This document shows, piece by piece, positions 17,161 through 26,848 of a DNA stretch of 64,000 nucleotides. Position 1 is the first letter of the stretch; each line of letters opens with the position of its first letter. The position numbers and the translations under genes were made by a program. The DNA is from Cryptomeria japonica. Its lineage: Eukaryota > Streptophyta > Pinopsida > Cupressales > Cupressaceae. The notes beneath the pieces were generated by a model. That model saw only the letters and a program-made list of their open reading frames with translations. It made no database searches and had not been told where the DNA came from. The stretch lies in the NCBI RefSeq assembly GCF_030272615.1, contig NC_081411.1, positions 208,784,244 to 208,848,243 on the forward strand, given 5' to 3'.

Positions 17161-17492
17161 GTTAAATTCTATTTAAAGCTCCATTTAGTTTAATATTTTG
17201 ATTAAGAGTAAAACAGGTTTTGAGGGGACTTGAAACCCCATACAACAAGTTTTGAAGGGACCTGAAACCCTCCAATTTTTCATGGATCCACAACCCACAA
17301 AGAAATGATACTGAAAGATAGAACATAAACAAATAGTAGCCCAACCATGATAAAAAACAACAGAATAAGCAATACAAAACTGGTGGCACCGCCTAAGCCA
17401 TCCTAAAAAAAATTAGACAATCATGAACATAGGGAAGAAGGATCCCTCAACCATAACCATGTAAAGTTTCTTTGTTGAGAATACAGTTTTTT
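17161..17492. other. Gap before the copia element, nothing recognised
   Basis: No protein domain is seen. Around 17459-17490 a short stray piece resembles the LTR (GTAAAGTTTCTTTGTTGAGAA), which suggests a small rearrangement where the 5' LTR lost its left portion. Confidence 0.4.
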
Positions 17493-17779
17493 TATGTAAC
17501 CAAAGTGATCAGAGTGAACATCTGTGCTGTGATAACAAACTTTATTGTAAAGTTTCTTTGCTGAGAATAAAGTGATCTTGTTGTCGGTGGTAGGTTTTTT
17601 CTCGAAAGGGTTTCCCACATAAATTCATGGTGTTTATCTCTGTGTATGTTTGAATTCTAACGTTGTCTATGTTTTGTATATGCTAATCTTAGTATTCTGT
17701 AAATTTAAAAACACATTAGTCTTGTTCCCCTACAAATTGACATTAGGGAAGCATTTTTCCGCACTGTACTTTCCTTACA
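17493..17779 (+). repeat. 5' LTR of the copia element, truncated
   Basis: It matches the last ~290 bp of the 3' LTR (about 22540-22828) and ends in the same CTTTCCTTACA. About 740 bp of the left LTR is missing. AATAAAGTGATC at about 17566 is a candidate polyadenylation signal. Confidence 0.85.
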
Positions 17780-17781
17780 AG

Positions 17782-17793
17782 TGGTATCAGAGC
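17782..17793 (+). promoter_or_regulatory. Primer binding site, tRNA-iMet
   Basis: TGGTATCAGAGC, two bases after the 5' LTR, is the usual complement of the plant initiator methionine tRNA 3' end used by copia elements for minus-strand priming. Confidence 0.9.
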
Positions 17794-17890
17794 CTGGCCA
17801 GTTGTGTTATCCTTGTGGGTAGGGTTGGTTTTTGGTGTTAATGTTTTTTAGTGGGAGTCTATTAGTGTGTCTAATTGTTTACAGATTAAG

Positions 17891-19246
17891 ATGGCAAGCA
17901 CTTCTGGAAGAATGGATATTGAGAAGTTCAATGGCTCCAATTTTGAGTTATGAAAACTTAAAATTGAGGACTTGCAGGTTGACCAAGATTTTTGGATTGC
18001 AGTGAGAGGATAGAAACCTTCAGGCATGAGGCAAGAAGATTGGGATTTAGCAGACTAGAAAGCCAAAGGACTCATAAGACTAAGCTTTGCAGACTCATTT
18101 CTATTGAACGTACATGAGGAGAAGACTACAAGTGATTTGTGGAAGAAGTTAGGAGACATATACCAGGGCAAAACCTTGGTGAATAAACTCTTCCTTAGGA
18201 AGAAATTATATTGTCTAAAAATGGATGTAGGAACACCCTTGGCAGATCATTTGAATGCATGTAACATGGTTCTCACTCAATTGACATCAGTCGGTGTGTC
18301 TATTCAAGAAGAACAACATTGCATGTTGCTGCTATGCTCATTACCAGATTCTAGGGAACATTTGGTGATGGCCATTGGTAGTACTACGACCCATTTCAAG
18401 ATGGATACTGTGGTCAATACTCTTTTGTCAGAAGAAATGAGAAAGAAGTCTTCTGAGATGACAAAAGATGCACTCTCTGTTTGAGGTAGACCAAAGGAAA
18501 AAGACAAGAAGAAAGGGAAGAAGTCCAAGTCCAAGTCTCAAGAGAGGTACAAGTCTCCTGGAAAGAAGTCTAAGGTGAAATGCTGGAACTGTGGACAAAA
18601 GGGTCATATTCAAAAAGATTGCAAAGAGGAGAAGAAGAGAAAGAACTCTTTTGATAATGAATCTTCTCATAGTGATGCAGACACCTTTGTAGTATCTCTG
18701 GCAGTGCCTGCTTTTGACAATGTGTGGTTGATTGACTCAGGGGCATCTTTCCATATGACATCTCACAAGGAGTGGTTCTCAAAGTATGAACCATCTACTG
18801 GTTGGAAGGTGTACTTAGCAAGTGACTCAACACTGGAGATTGTTGGGAGAGGAAGAATTAAAATCCAATTTCCCAAAGGGAGAATAAAGGGAATCAATGG
18901 AGTTCTGCACATACCCAGTTTGGCAAGAAACATACTTTCTATAAGCAAGCTCAATGATGCTGGAGTCCAGGTAACATTTGTGTCTGGTGGTTATAAGATG
19001 ACTAGAGGGTCTATTAGTTTGGCTAAGGGTGAATGCGTTGGTACATTGTATAAGTTAAATGTTGAACCTATGTGCTGTAATATAGTCACTAAGAAATTTG
19101 ATAGAACTATCGAGTTGACATATGATGTAAATTATATGGAAGCTAAACTTCCTGCAGAAAAGACAATGTTGTGGCATTATAGGCTTGGTCACATTGGTGA
19201 AAAAGGTTTGAAAACTTTAAAGAGTAAAAAACAAAACCATGTTTAA
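17891..19246 (+). pseudogene. Copia gag and protease, with stops
   Basis: The frame opens at an ATG (MASTSGRMDIEKFNG) typical of plant copia gag. It stays in one frame but contains in-frame stops near 17951, 18011, 18055 and 18482. The capsid-like UBN2 region covers about 17900-18440. A basic tract follows, then a CCHC knuckle CWNCGQKGHIQKDC at 18581-18622. The aspartic protease active site LIDSGAS lies at about 18728-18748. Near 19170-19215 the pre-integrase motif LWHYRLGHIGEKGL is clear. The CXXC half of that zinc finger is missing because the sequence runs from KSKKQNHV into a stop and on to the integrase core, apparently a short deletion. Identification is firm; function is lost. Confidence 0.92.
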
Positions 19247-20197
19247 TTTTATTCAAGTCCTCATAAGTCTTCTGACATTCTAGACTATGTGCATTCTGAT
19301 GTGTTTGGTCCAGTGGATGTACCTTCTTTGTCTAAATCAAAGTACTATGTATCCTTTGTTGATGATTATTCAAGAAGGACATTTGTTTATTTTATGAATA
19401 GTAAGACAAAAGTCTTCAGTCGGTTTAAGGAATTTAAAAACTTGGTTGAAAATCAGACTAGAAGGAGAATAAAATGTTTAAGAATTGATAATGGTGGTGA
19501 GTATTGCAATATAGATTTTGACAAGTACTAGGTAGACCATGGAATTAAAATACACAGAAAGAAAGAAAGAAGCATTTTGAGTAGTGCTGGATTGGAACAA
19601 AAGTTTTGGGGAGAAGCAGTTGCTACAACATGTTACCTATTGAGCCGGTCACCTATAGTAGCATTAGTAGACAAGACACCTATGGAAGCATGGTCTCATA
19701 AGAAACCTTCTCTAAGACACATTCGTGTGTTTGGTTCAAAGGCATATGCACATGTGCCTGATGTTAAAAGATCTAAATTAGATAAGAAAGTAGTAAAATG
19801 TATTTTCATTGGATATGGAGTTGGAGTTAAAGGATACAAGCTTTGGAATCCTAAGACTGGAAAGGTTGTGTATAACATAAGTGTCATATTCTGAGAGCTG
19901 AAACCTATGTCTATAGATAAACCAATAGAGAAGAAAAAAGAGAAGGATGTGGTTGAATTTACACTAGGAGAAGAAGTGACAACTCTAGATGTACCTGAAG
20001 ATGAAAATGAAGAGAGTTCAAGTAGCTCTAAAAGTTCAGAAGAAGAACAAAATGAAGCCTCACCGCAAGTGTTAAGAAGATCCACACGAGAGAGGCAACA
20101 ACTTGATAGGTTTACCCTAGATAGGTATAATTTTTCAATGTTGAATGTAAATTGTGCCTATGCTTTACTCATTGAACTGATGAGCCTAGGACTGTAA
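19247..20197 (+). pseudogene. Copia integrase, catalytic residue deleted
   Basis: This part continues in the same frame as gag-protease. The rve core starts with HSDVFGPV (first catalytic Asp, about 19300) and contains FVDDYSRR and the second Asp in LRIDNGGEY (about 19480-19506). After a stop near 19529 the text jumps from HGIKIH to KKERSILSSAGLEQKFW. The segment that normally carries the QQNGVAER-type motif with the third catalytic residue (Glu) is absent, a deletion of roughly 17-20 residues. The C-terminal part (about 19577-19894) resembles the usual linker with RVFGSKAYAHVP and GYKLWNPKTGK, then an acidic/serine-rich spacer before RT. It cannot be an active integrase. Confidence 0.9.
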
Positions 20198-20205
20198 AAG
20201 AAGCC

Positions 20206-21747
20206 ATGGATTTGTCAGATTCAGATTTTTGGTTGGAAACCATGAATGATGAAATGAAATCTTTGGACAAAAATGGAACATGGAATTTGGTATCCCCACC
20301 TAAAGGCAGAAAACTAGTGGGCTGTAAACGGGTTTTTAAAAGGAAGTATGGTCCAGATGGCAGCATTAACAAGTATAAGGCCAGATTGGTCACAAAGGGG
20401 TAAATTCTCAAAAGAAAGATATTGACTATGGAGAAATTTTCTCTCCAGTAGCTAAGATGATATCTATTAGATTTCTTTTGTCACTTGCAGTTGCATATGA
20501 TTGGGAAGTCAAGCAAATGGATGTGAAAACAAAAATTCTTTATGGGGACCTTGAAGAAGAAGTCTATATGTCCCAGCCTCAGCACTTTATCAAAAAGGGT
20601 AAAGAACATTTGGTATGTAAACTAAAGAAGTCTCTTTATGGTTTGAAACAGTCTCCCAGAATGTGGTATAAAAAATATGATATATTTGTGTTGTCCTTGG
20701 GATTTGTGAGATCAAAAGCTGATCATTGTGTGTACTACAAGGTTGAAGATGATAAGATCCTTATTATTGCTTTGTATGTTGATGACATGTTGTTCCTTGG
20801 AAATAATAGAGGTATGATCTCAAACTTGAAGTCCCAATTATCCTTGAAGTTCAAAATGAAAGATTTGGTTTCAACAAACTAAATTTTGGGAATGGAAATC
20901 AAGAGGGACAGGCCTAAGAGAAAACTCTGGCTCAGCTAGAGAATGTACATCACTAGTGTTCTTGATAAGTTTAATATGTCTGACTGTAAACAACAAGTTG
21001 TTCCTATTTTGCAGGGAACCAAACTATCTGTGCATGATAGTCTGAAATCTCTAGAGGAGATAGATGACATGACGAGTATACCTTACACAAGTGTTATTGT
21101 AAGCTTGATGTATGCAATGGTTTGTACAAGGCTAGACATTGCCCAACTAGTGGGAGTATTAAGTAGATTTATGTTAAACCCAGCAAGACCGCATTGGGAT
21201 CCTGTAAAGAGAGCTTTTCAGATATCTGAAGGGTACTTCAGACTTTAAATTATGTTATCATGGTAATCTGAATGATTCAAAGAGAACTCTCAGAATTTGT
21301 GGTTATGCAGATTCTGATTGGGCAGGGGACATTGACAGCAGAAGATCCACTAGTGGATACATTTTTGTTCTGAATAGTGGAGCAATAAGCTAGATGAGCA
21401 AGCAACAGTTTGTAGTTGCTTTATCAGGTTTTTGAGTATAGAAGATTCACTAGTTGCTTTCTCAAGCGTTTGAGTACAGACATTGGTTTGATGCATGGCA
21501 GGTTGAAGTGAGAAGTGACAGTCAGAGTGCTATATGTTTAGCAAAGAATCCTACATACCATGCCAAGTCTAAACATATAGAAGTGAAATTAAATTTTGTG
21601 CGTGACATGTTAGAAGATGGAAAGGTTAATCTGAACAAGGTAGACACTCAAGAAAATATTGCAGACACATTAACAAAACTGGTGAGCACTCACAAGTTTA
21701 GGTGGTGTTCTAATTCGATGGGTCTCAGTACCCATTGCTCTCTATAA
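20206..21747 (+). pseudogene. Copia reverse transcriptase and RNase H, frameshifted
   Basis: The RVT_2 domain starts at 20206 in one frame (NGTWNLV, KYKARLVTKG), then shifts near 20400. It continues at 20457 with the first catalytic Asp region (MDVKTKILYG), LYGLKQSPRMWY, and an intact YVDD box at 20775-20786. Stops occur at about 20880 and 20938. From 20943 the thumb/connection region follows (PYTSVIVSLMYAM), then a frame break at 21246. RNase H traces are GYADSDWAGD near 21303-21332, and in a third frame from 21454 SDSQSAICLAKNP and HAKSKHIEVKLNFVRD. Between 21420 and 21480 a short stretch is locally duplicated ('AGAAGATTCACTAGTTGCTTT'). The active-site Asp pair is intact, but the frame is not. 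Confidence 0.92.
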
Positions 21748-21798
21748 TATTTGGAAAGTGACCAAGTAGTCTAGTAAATTCCTCATCAAGTGGGAGTT

Positions 21799-22828
21799 TG
21801 TTGGAATTATACCTCTAATTTACTTGACCTTTGTTCATACTGATTGGGTTAACTCTAGCCAATGAAACAATGTGAAGAAAATATGTAAACTCGATGGGTG
21901 TATCCTTTCCCAATGAACTCGACATGTCAGAGCTTGGAGTAGCAAGTTTGAAGTCATCCTGATGACCTGACAAAGTCGTCTTCGATCATCGGGGTAGCAT
22001 CGATTATTAGATGGACGAAAGGATAAAATACTTGTAGTTTAGATGCTGATCCAATGGTCATCGCTTTATCGTCATGGAAAGATGCACATATGTTATTTCC
22101 TACGACTTGGCGACCAAGTGGTGGGACTCGATAGGAGAGTGGATAATGTGAATTAAAGGCTGAGCAGATTGAAATGATCAGATGGTGACCACAGAAGATT
22201 CAATGGTGGTCGCTAGGTCATGATGGGAAATTGCTCGTGAGACTTTCCATCGCGACCCAACGACATAGAAGAATTTTGGGCAGATAGTGAGGCCTTGATA
22301 AGATGTCAGAGTAGAGACCTAAAACCAATCAGAGGGTTCCATGTGGTGAAGCAAAGAGAGAAAGAGAAGATGTTCAGGATAGCTGATTGTTTGTCTTCCC
22401 GATACCCAATGGAGTCTACTTGTTTGAACTGGGGTTTTTTGAATACGAACCGGTTCGATTTCTGGATGCATGTGGGATAATTATTTTCTCATGAATGCAG
22501 AGCAACACAGACAATTAGATGATAAAACGTATACTATGGTGTGTAACCAAAGTGATCAAAGTTAACATTTGTGCTTTGATAACAAACTTTATTGTAAAGT
22601 TTCTTTGCTGAGAATAAAGTGATCTTGTTGTCGGTGGTGGGATTTTTCCCAAAAGGGTTTCCCACGTAAATTCATGGTGTTTATCTCTATGTATTTTTGA
22701 ATTCTAACATTGTCTTTGTTTCGTATATGCTAATCTTAGTATTCTGTAAAGTTATAAAACACACTAGTCTTGTTTCCCCTACAAATTGACATTAGGGAAG
22801 CGTTTTTTTGCACTGTGCTTTCCTTACA
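21799..22828 (+). repeat. 3' LTR of the copia element
   Basis: It starts TGTTGGAATTATACC right after the polypurine tract and ends CTTTCCTTACA, 1030 bp. Its last ~290 bp match the 5' LTR remnant. AATAAAGTGATC at about 22614 is a candidate polyadenylation signal. Confidence 0.9.
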
Positions 22829-23135
22829 AAAAGACTAACAACTGCGGAACACATTAACACAATAAATTAAAAAGAGAGAAAGGATGACCCTTCAATGAGG
22901 ATCCACATAATCCACATACACATTAACTAATCAAACCATGTAAGTGGTGGGACATGAGGGAATTATTAACCTTCAATATACATTAAACCAAATTAACCAA
23001 TTTATAGCTAGAACACTTAGAACACAATCAAAATATCAATAGAAATGAAGGAGGTTTAAGAGAAAAATTTGATTGACTAGATGATGACACTATCAATTTT
23101 TGAGACAATTTGTCACCTCTATATACTCAAATAGG
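22829..23135. repeat. Repeat A, left remnant of the first duplicated copy
   Basis: It matches 1441-1748 ('AAAAGACTAACAACTG...' to 'ACTCAAATAGG'). At 23135 it jumps directly into the internal 3' end of the minus-strand copia element, without LTR and without the ~1.65 kb of repeat A expected between. This is a deletion junction at a G/C run. Confidence 0.8.
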
Positions 23136-23605
23136 CCCCCCCCATAAGTGCAACTTATGGGAATGCACTTAAGTCTACAATGCAACTAAGAAATGCAAGA
23201 TGGGTCCCGACTACTAGATCATGTTAGGTACCCAGGTGTACAAATGACAATGCATGCAAACCAATGCAATAAAATCTCTCACAAAGCAGGGAAAGAGAGA
23301 AAACCCAATGGGAAAAAACTCTCCCCCAAAAGAGAGATGAAAAATAGATACAAAGAACTCTCATAGAAGTATGTGAAGGTCAAAACCCCATGTGAGGAAA
23401 AATTCCCCCCCATATGAGAGAAGAAGAAGAGAGACTAGAAAGCCCCCCCTCAATGTGGAATCTGCACCAATGATAGAAGCTTGAAGATGAATGAAGAAAC
23501 TGCTCCATGAATATCAAACAACATTCCTCCCCTTAGGAAGAAACAAAACCAAAGGTGGATCCAAAAAATCTCCCCAACCATTAAGGGAAGATGAAGCAAA
23601 AATAC

Positions 23606-25583
23606 TTATGATGAAAGGAATCTTTGAAAAAATTGCTCAAGTGTCCCCATGTCAATGCTGAAAGGTAACCCCTCCAAAGGTGGTAAACTGTGCCACACTG
23701 CTAAAAAAGGCACTCCAAGATGTAGTGGAGAAGAATGTAGAACAATGTCCAAAGACTCATATGTCTCCTCAAAAAATAAAGAGACCTCCTCCAAGTGTTG
23801 TGCAAAAGTATCCACAATCATGCCAACCTCTAAAGATTGATCATGTAGAGAATGCAAAAGAGGGTCAGAGTGATCCCTCACAACAATCAAAGAAGGATCA
23901 TCTTCATCAAAGAGAAGATGAATTTCATCAATGGTATCTCCCAAATCTAAAATGTAGGAGTCCACAAACAAACCTACAATGTCTGTCAAGTAGGCATCCC
24001 AATAAACAAAAGCTAGAAGACATGAAATATCCTACTGCACTGAATCATAAGAAGGCAAAACCGTCGCACTAGTTGCATCATCAGGTGAAATAGGTGGTGT
24101 GATATCAATAGGAGGAGATGATATTCTAGGCTCAATAACGGTTTCACATGTGAGAATCCCCAAGTTCAAATGCCCAAAGTTCTCCTCAAAATCTAAATCA
24201 TCAATATAGGAAGAATCAACCTCATCAATAGGATTAAAATCTGAAAAAGAGTACAACTGAGATGCATGATCAACTACCCCAGTCGCAATGATAGCTCCAC
24301 TCTCCTAGTCTCTAATGATAACTGAATCAGGTGTAAACTCCACAGTTTTCCTAGCTGCCCCATGTGGGATTTGATAGATGGAAAGAAGATTATTTATCAA
24401 GTGGGGTACACAAAACACATCATTGAAGGAGTTATCCCCAATGGAAATAGATCCTTTCCCAATCACATCCATGTATGTATGATTGCCCATCAAAATCTGC
24501 AGCATGTGGCAAGGTTCAAATGTAGAAAACATAGACTACGAAGATGCCATATGATGAGAAGCCCCTGAATCTAGAAGCCATGTCCATGAATCATGTCTTG
24601 TAGTAGCATAAAGAGCTTGTCCCTTTTTGTTATCTGTCCCAAAAGAGTGATCCATTCCTTTATCTTTGGAAGAAGAATCCAATGTATACATTCTAGAAGG
24701 TAGGTTGATTCTATTCTTCTCAAGAAGATTCTTCAACTCATCAATATCCTACTTATAACAATGATGTTCATCATGTCTTGACTTCTTGCAATATCCACAA
24801 AAAAAAATTGTCCTTATATGATTTCCTCTTAGGTGAGAATGGTGAATCACCTTGTTGTGGAGAGGAAGATTTTGCTCCATCTTGTTGTGGTTTTGACTTA
24901 GGTTACTTGTGATTCTTACCTTTTCCTTGATTACTTTGATTCCCTTTATTAGCCACCAAAGCTTGTGACTTTGAAGATTTGAGATTCCCCATTGTGGTGA
25001 ACTTAGATTGCTCAAGTATCAACATCTCCATGAATGAATCAAATGAGGGAGAAGTATATGAGGAACCTTGATCTAACCTATGCATGTGAAAGCTAGATAC
25101 AAAGGCTGCATACTCTGAAGGAAGCTTGTCCAACAAGTTATAAACCAATTGAGCATCCTTTTTGTCAATTCCACAATCCTTTAGCTTTGCTCTTAATTTA
25201 GTTGCTTTTGTGGCATAATATTGGATTGTACCAAAATCCTTGGGATCCAAAGTTGTGAGTTCACCATCAAGCTTGGAGCCCTTAATCTCATCAACTTGAC
25301 CATACAATTTCTGAAAAATATCCCAAGTCTCTTTAATTGTTGTACACTTATCAATATGAAAAATGAGGTCATCTAATACATACTTTCTAAGAGTTCCAAG
25401 TGCCATAGAATTCTTAGTAAGCCATTGAATTTGAGCATTAGAATCAGCATTAGGATCATGTGGTGTTGTAATAGTTTTATTTACATAATAAATGAGTCCT
25501 TTTTCCATTAGTTTACTCCATGCCTTAATCTTCCATGATGAATAATTATGAGGAGTTAAAAGTGGAAATTTAGGAGAGCCCAT
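23606..25583 (-). pseudogene. gag-protease of copia copy 1
   Basis: The likely start is the ATG at 25583 (MGSPKFPLLTPHNYSSW), the usual copia gag opening. Upstream codons in the same frame belong to the leader. The gag domain is open to 24903, with DIFQKLYGQVDEIKG and LLDKLPSEYAAFVSSF. A frameshift near 24900-25015 then leads to the zinc knuckle (CGYCKKSRHDEHHC, Gly replaced by Arg before the His) and, with stops, to the protease motif WLLDSGASHHMASS at about 24539-24580. Next come SILGDNSF-like and NLLSIYQI-like strands and a tail rich in Asp, Ser and Pro. Around 24160-24180 FGHLNLGIL recalls the start of the pre-integrase finger (GHLNxxxL), perhaps marking where the ancestral deletion removed the rest of pol. 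The tail runs to 23606 and has no known domain. Confidence 0.8.
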
Positions 25584-26375
25584 AGCACCAAAATGAAAAA
25601 AACACAAGATAGAGGGAGGCACAATCACACAAGACACCCCCCCAAAATACTCAATCAAGAAACCCCCCAAAAGTGTGATTTGACTTTTTATACTTAGTGC
25701 GTATACAATGGGCCACTTGCAAAACAAGGCAAAGTGGACTTCTGATTTCAATTTAAAACTTCTCAAAATGAGATATAAGAGACTTCAACAAATACTGCTA
25801 GTGATCTAAATTGAGATCCAAGCAAAATACAAGAACCAAATATGCCAAGAATGGCCAAATACTAAAAGTACAAGTTCTACTCAAAATCACTGCAAACCTA
25901 TATCCAAAAAATAGAAAACTCCAAATCACTGCAAACCTAAAAAGGAGTCCATATGAGACCAAATGAAGCCTCCAAAGTTGTAAAAATTGGGATTTCATGA
26001 TTTCCAAAAAACCTATATCGGAAAAATAGAAAAATCTCACACCACTGTATAGATCACAAAATTTTACCCCAAAACAAATTTTTTTTCTCAAAAATAAGAT
26101 TCCGGATGAGTGAGATATCGCTATTTGAAAACTGCTTGGAAAATTATAATTTCTCAAAAATTTCCGTTGCAGCTTGAAACTTCAAATGCCTCTAGATTTG
26201 GCTTCTGAAGTCTGATTTGGATGAAACAAAAGGCAAAACTGACTTTCTTGGACCTCCTCAATCGAATGGTAACCTCATATTTGACCCATCAAGCTCCAAT
26301 AAAAACTGGCAATACAAAGATAAAAAATGCAAACCCCAAATTTCTCTCAATTGGCAAACCAATAGCACTCTAATG

Positions 26376-26387
26376 GCTCTGATACCA
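26376..26387 (-). promoter_or_regulatory. Primer binding site, tRNA-iMet (copy 1)
   Basis: The + strand reads GCTCTGATACCA, the complement of TGGTATCAGAGC, directly next to the LTR that starts at 26388. It fixes the element's orientation as minus. Confidence 0.9.
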
Positions 26388-26848
26388 TGCGAGATTTTGC
26401 CAAGATCAAGAGGCAATGTAAAGAAAAAAGAAGAGAGAACAAATAGATGATAGAAATAAACTGTATTCGACCAAGAAAATACTGATCAATTGGATCATTA
26501 ATCGTTACATACAATGAATATGAGCTTGCTTATATAGGCAAGGCTATATGGATATGTGAGCACACAAACATGACATGTGGCTCAATAAGAAAAAAAGGGT
26601 AGGTAGGAAATAGGTGTGGGTGGGTAGGAGAAACAATATAGTAGTCCACATGAGGTGGATCACCCACTGAATATGGAGTGTAACAACAAGATCAACACCA
26701 TAAAAGGTGGAAATTATCCTACACAAACTATCCCAATGTGGCACAAACACCCAAGTGTCTCATACCCAAACTACTATGAAATGCATTTCCTAAGTAAGCT
26801 TAAGTAAGGTGTAATAATATCCAAGATAAATAATTATTTACACCAACA
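26388..26848 (-). repeat. 5' LTR of copia copy 1
   Basis: The 461 bp run from TGCGAGATTTTGCC to ATTTACACCAACA on the + strand and match the two LTRs at 45229-45689 and 48951-49408. The first dinucleotide pair reads TGCG where the other copies have TGTG. Confidence 0.9.
26529..26536 (-). promoter_or_regulatory. TATA box in the copia LTR (copy 1)
   Basis: The minus strand reads TATATAAG within CCTATATAAGC. The same motif is kept in the other two LTRs (45371-45378 and 49092-49099), which makes it the likely core promoter. No transcript start can be read from sequence alone. Confidence 0.55.

Larger units (their letters stand above)
17493..22828 (+). mobile_element. Broken Ty1/copia retrotransposon
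   Basis: The order is truncated 5' LTR, tRNA-iMet primer site, gag, protease, integrase, reverse transcriptase, RNase H, polypurine tract (AAGTGGGAGT) and a complete 3' LTR. This domain order, with integrase before RT, defines Ty1/copia. The coding region has several stops, frameshifts near 20200 and 20400, and two deletions in integrase, so the element is immobile. Its right end (...CCTTACA) abuts repeat A at the position equivalent to 1441, so it probably inserted into a repeat A copy. The left flank was then lost with most of the 5' LTR, and no target duplication can be checked. Confidence 0.93.
23136..26848 (-). mobile_element. Non-autonomous gag-protease copia element, copy 1
   Basis: It reads right to left: 5' LTR at 26388-26848, primer site at 26376-26387, untranslated leader, gag, zinc knuckle, protease, an acidic tail, then a 3' polypurine region (complement of CCCCCCCATAAGTGCAACTT). 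The 3' LTR is missing because of the deletion at 23135. No integrase, RT or RNase H is present, and only about 2.0 kb is coding. The right end abuts ATTTTGTTGATAG of repeat A, exactly the site used by the copy at 45229-49408, so both are copies of one insertion. The layout matches the class of small LTR elements that encode only gag (TR-GAG-like), with protease added. Confidence 0.88.
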
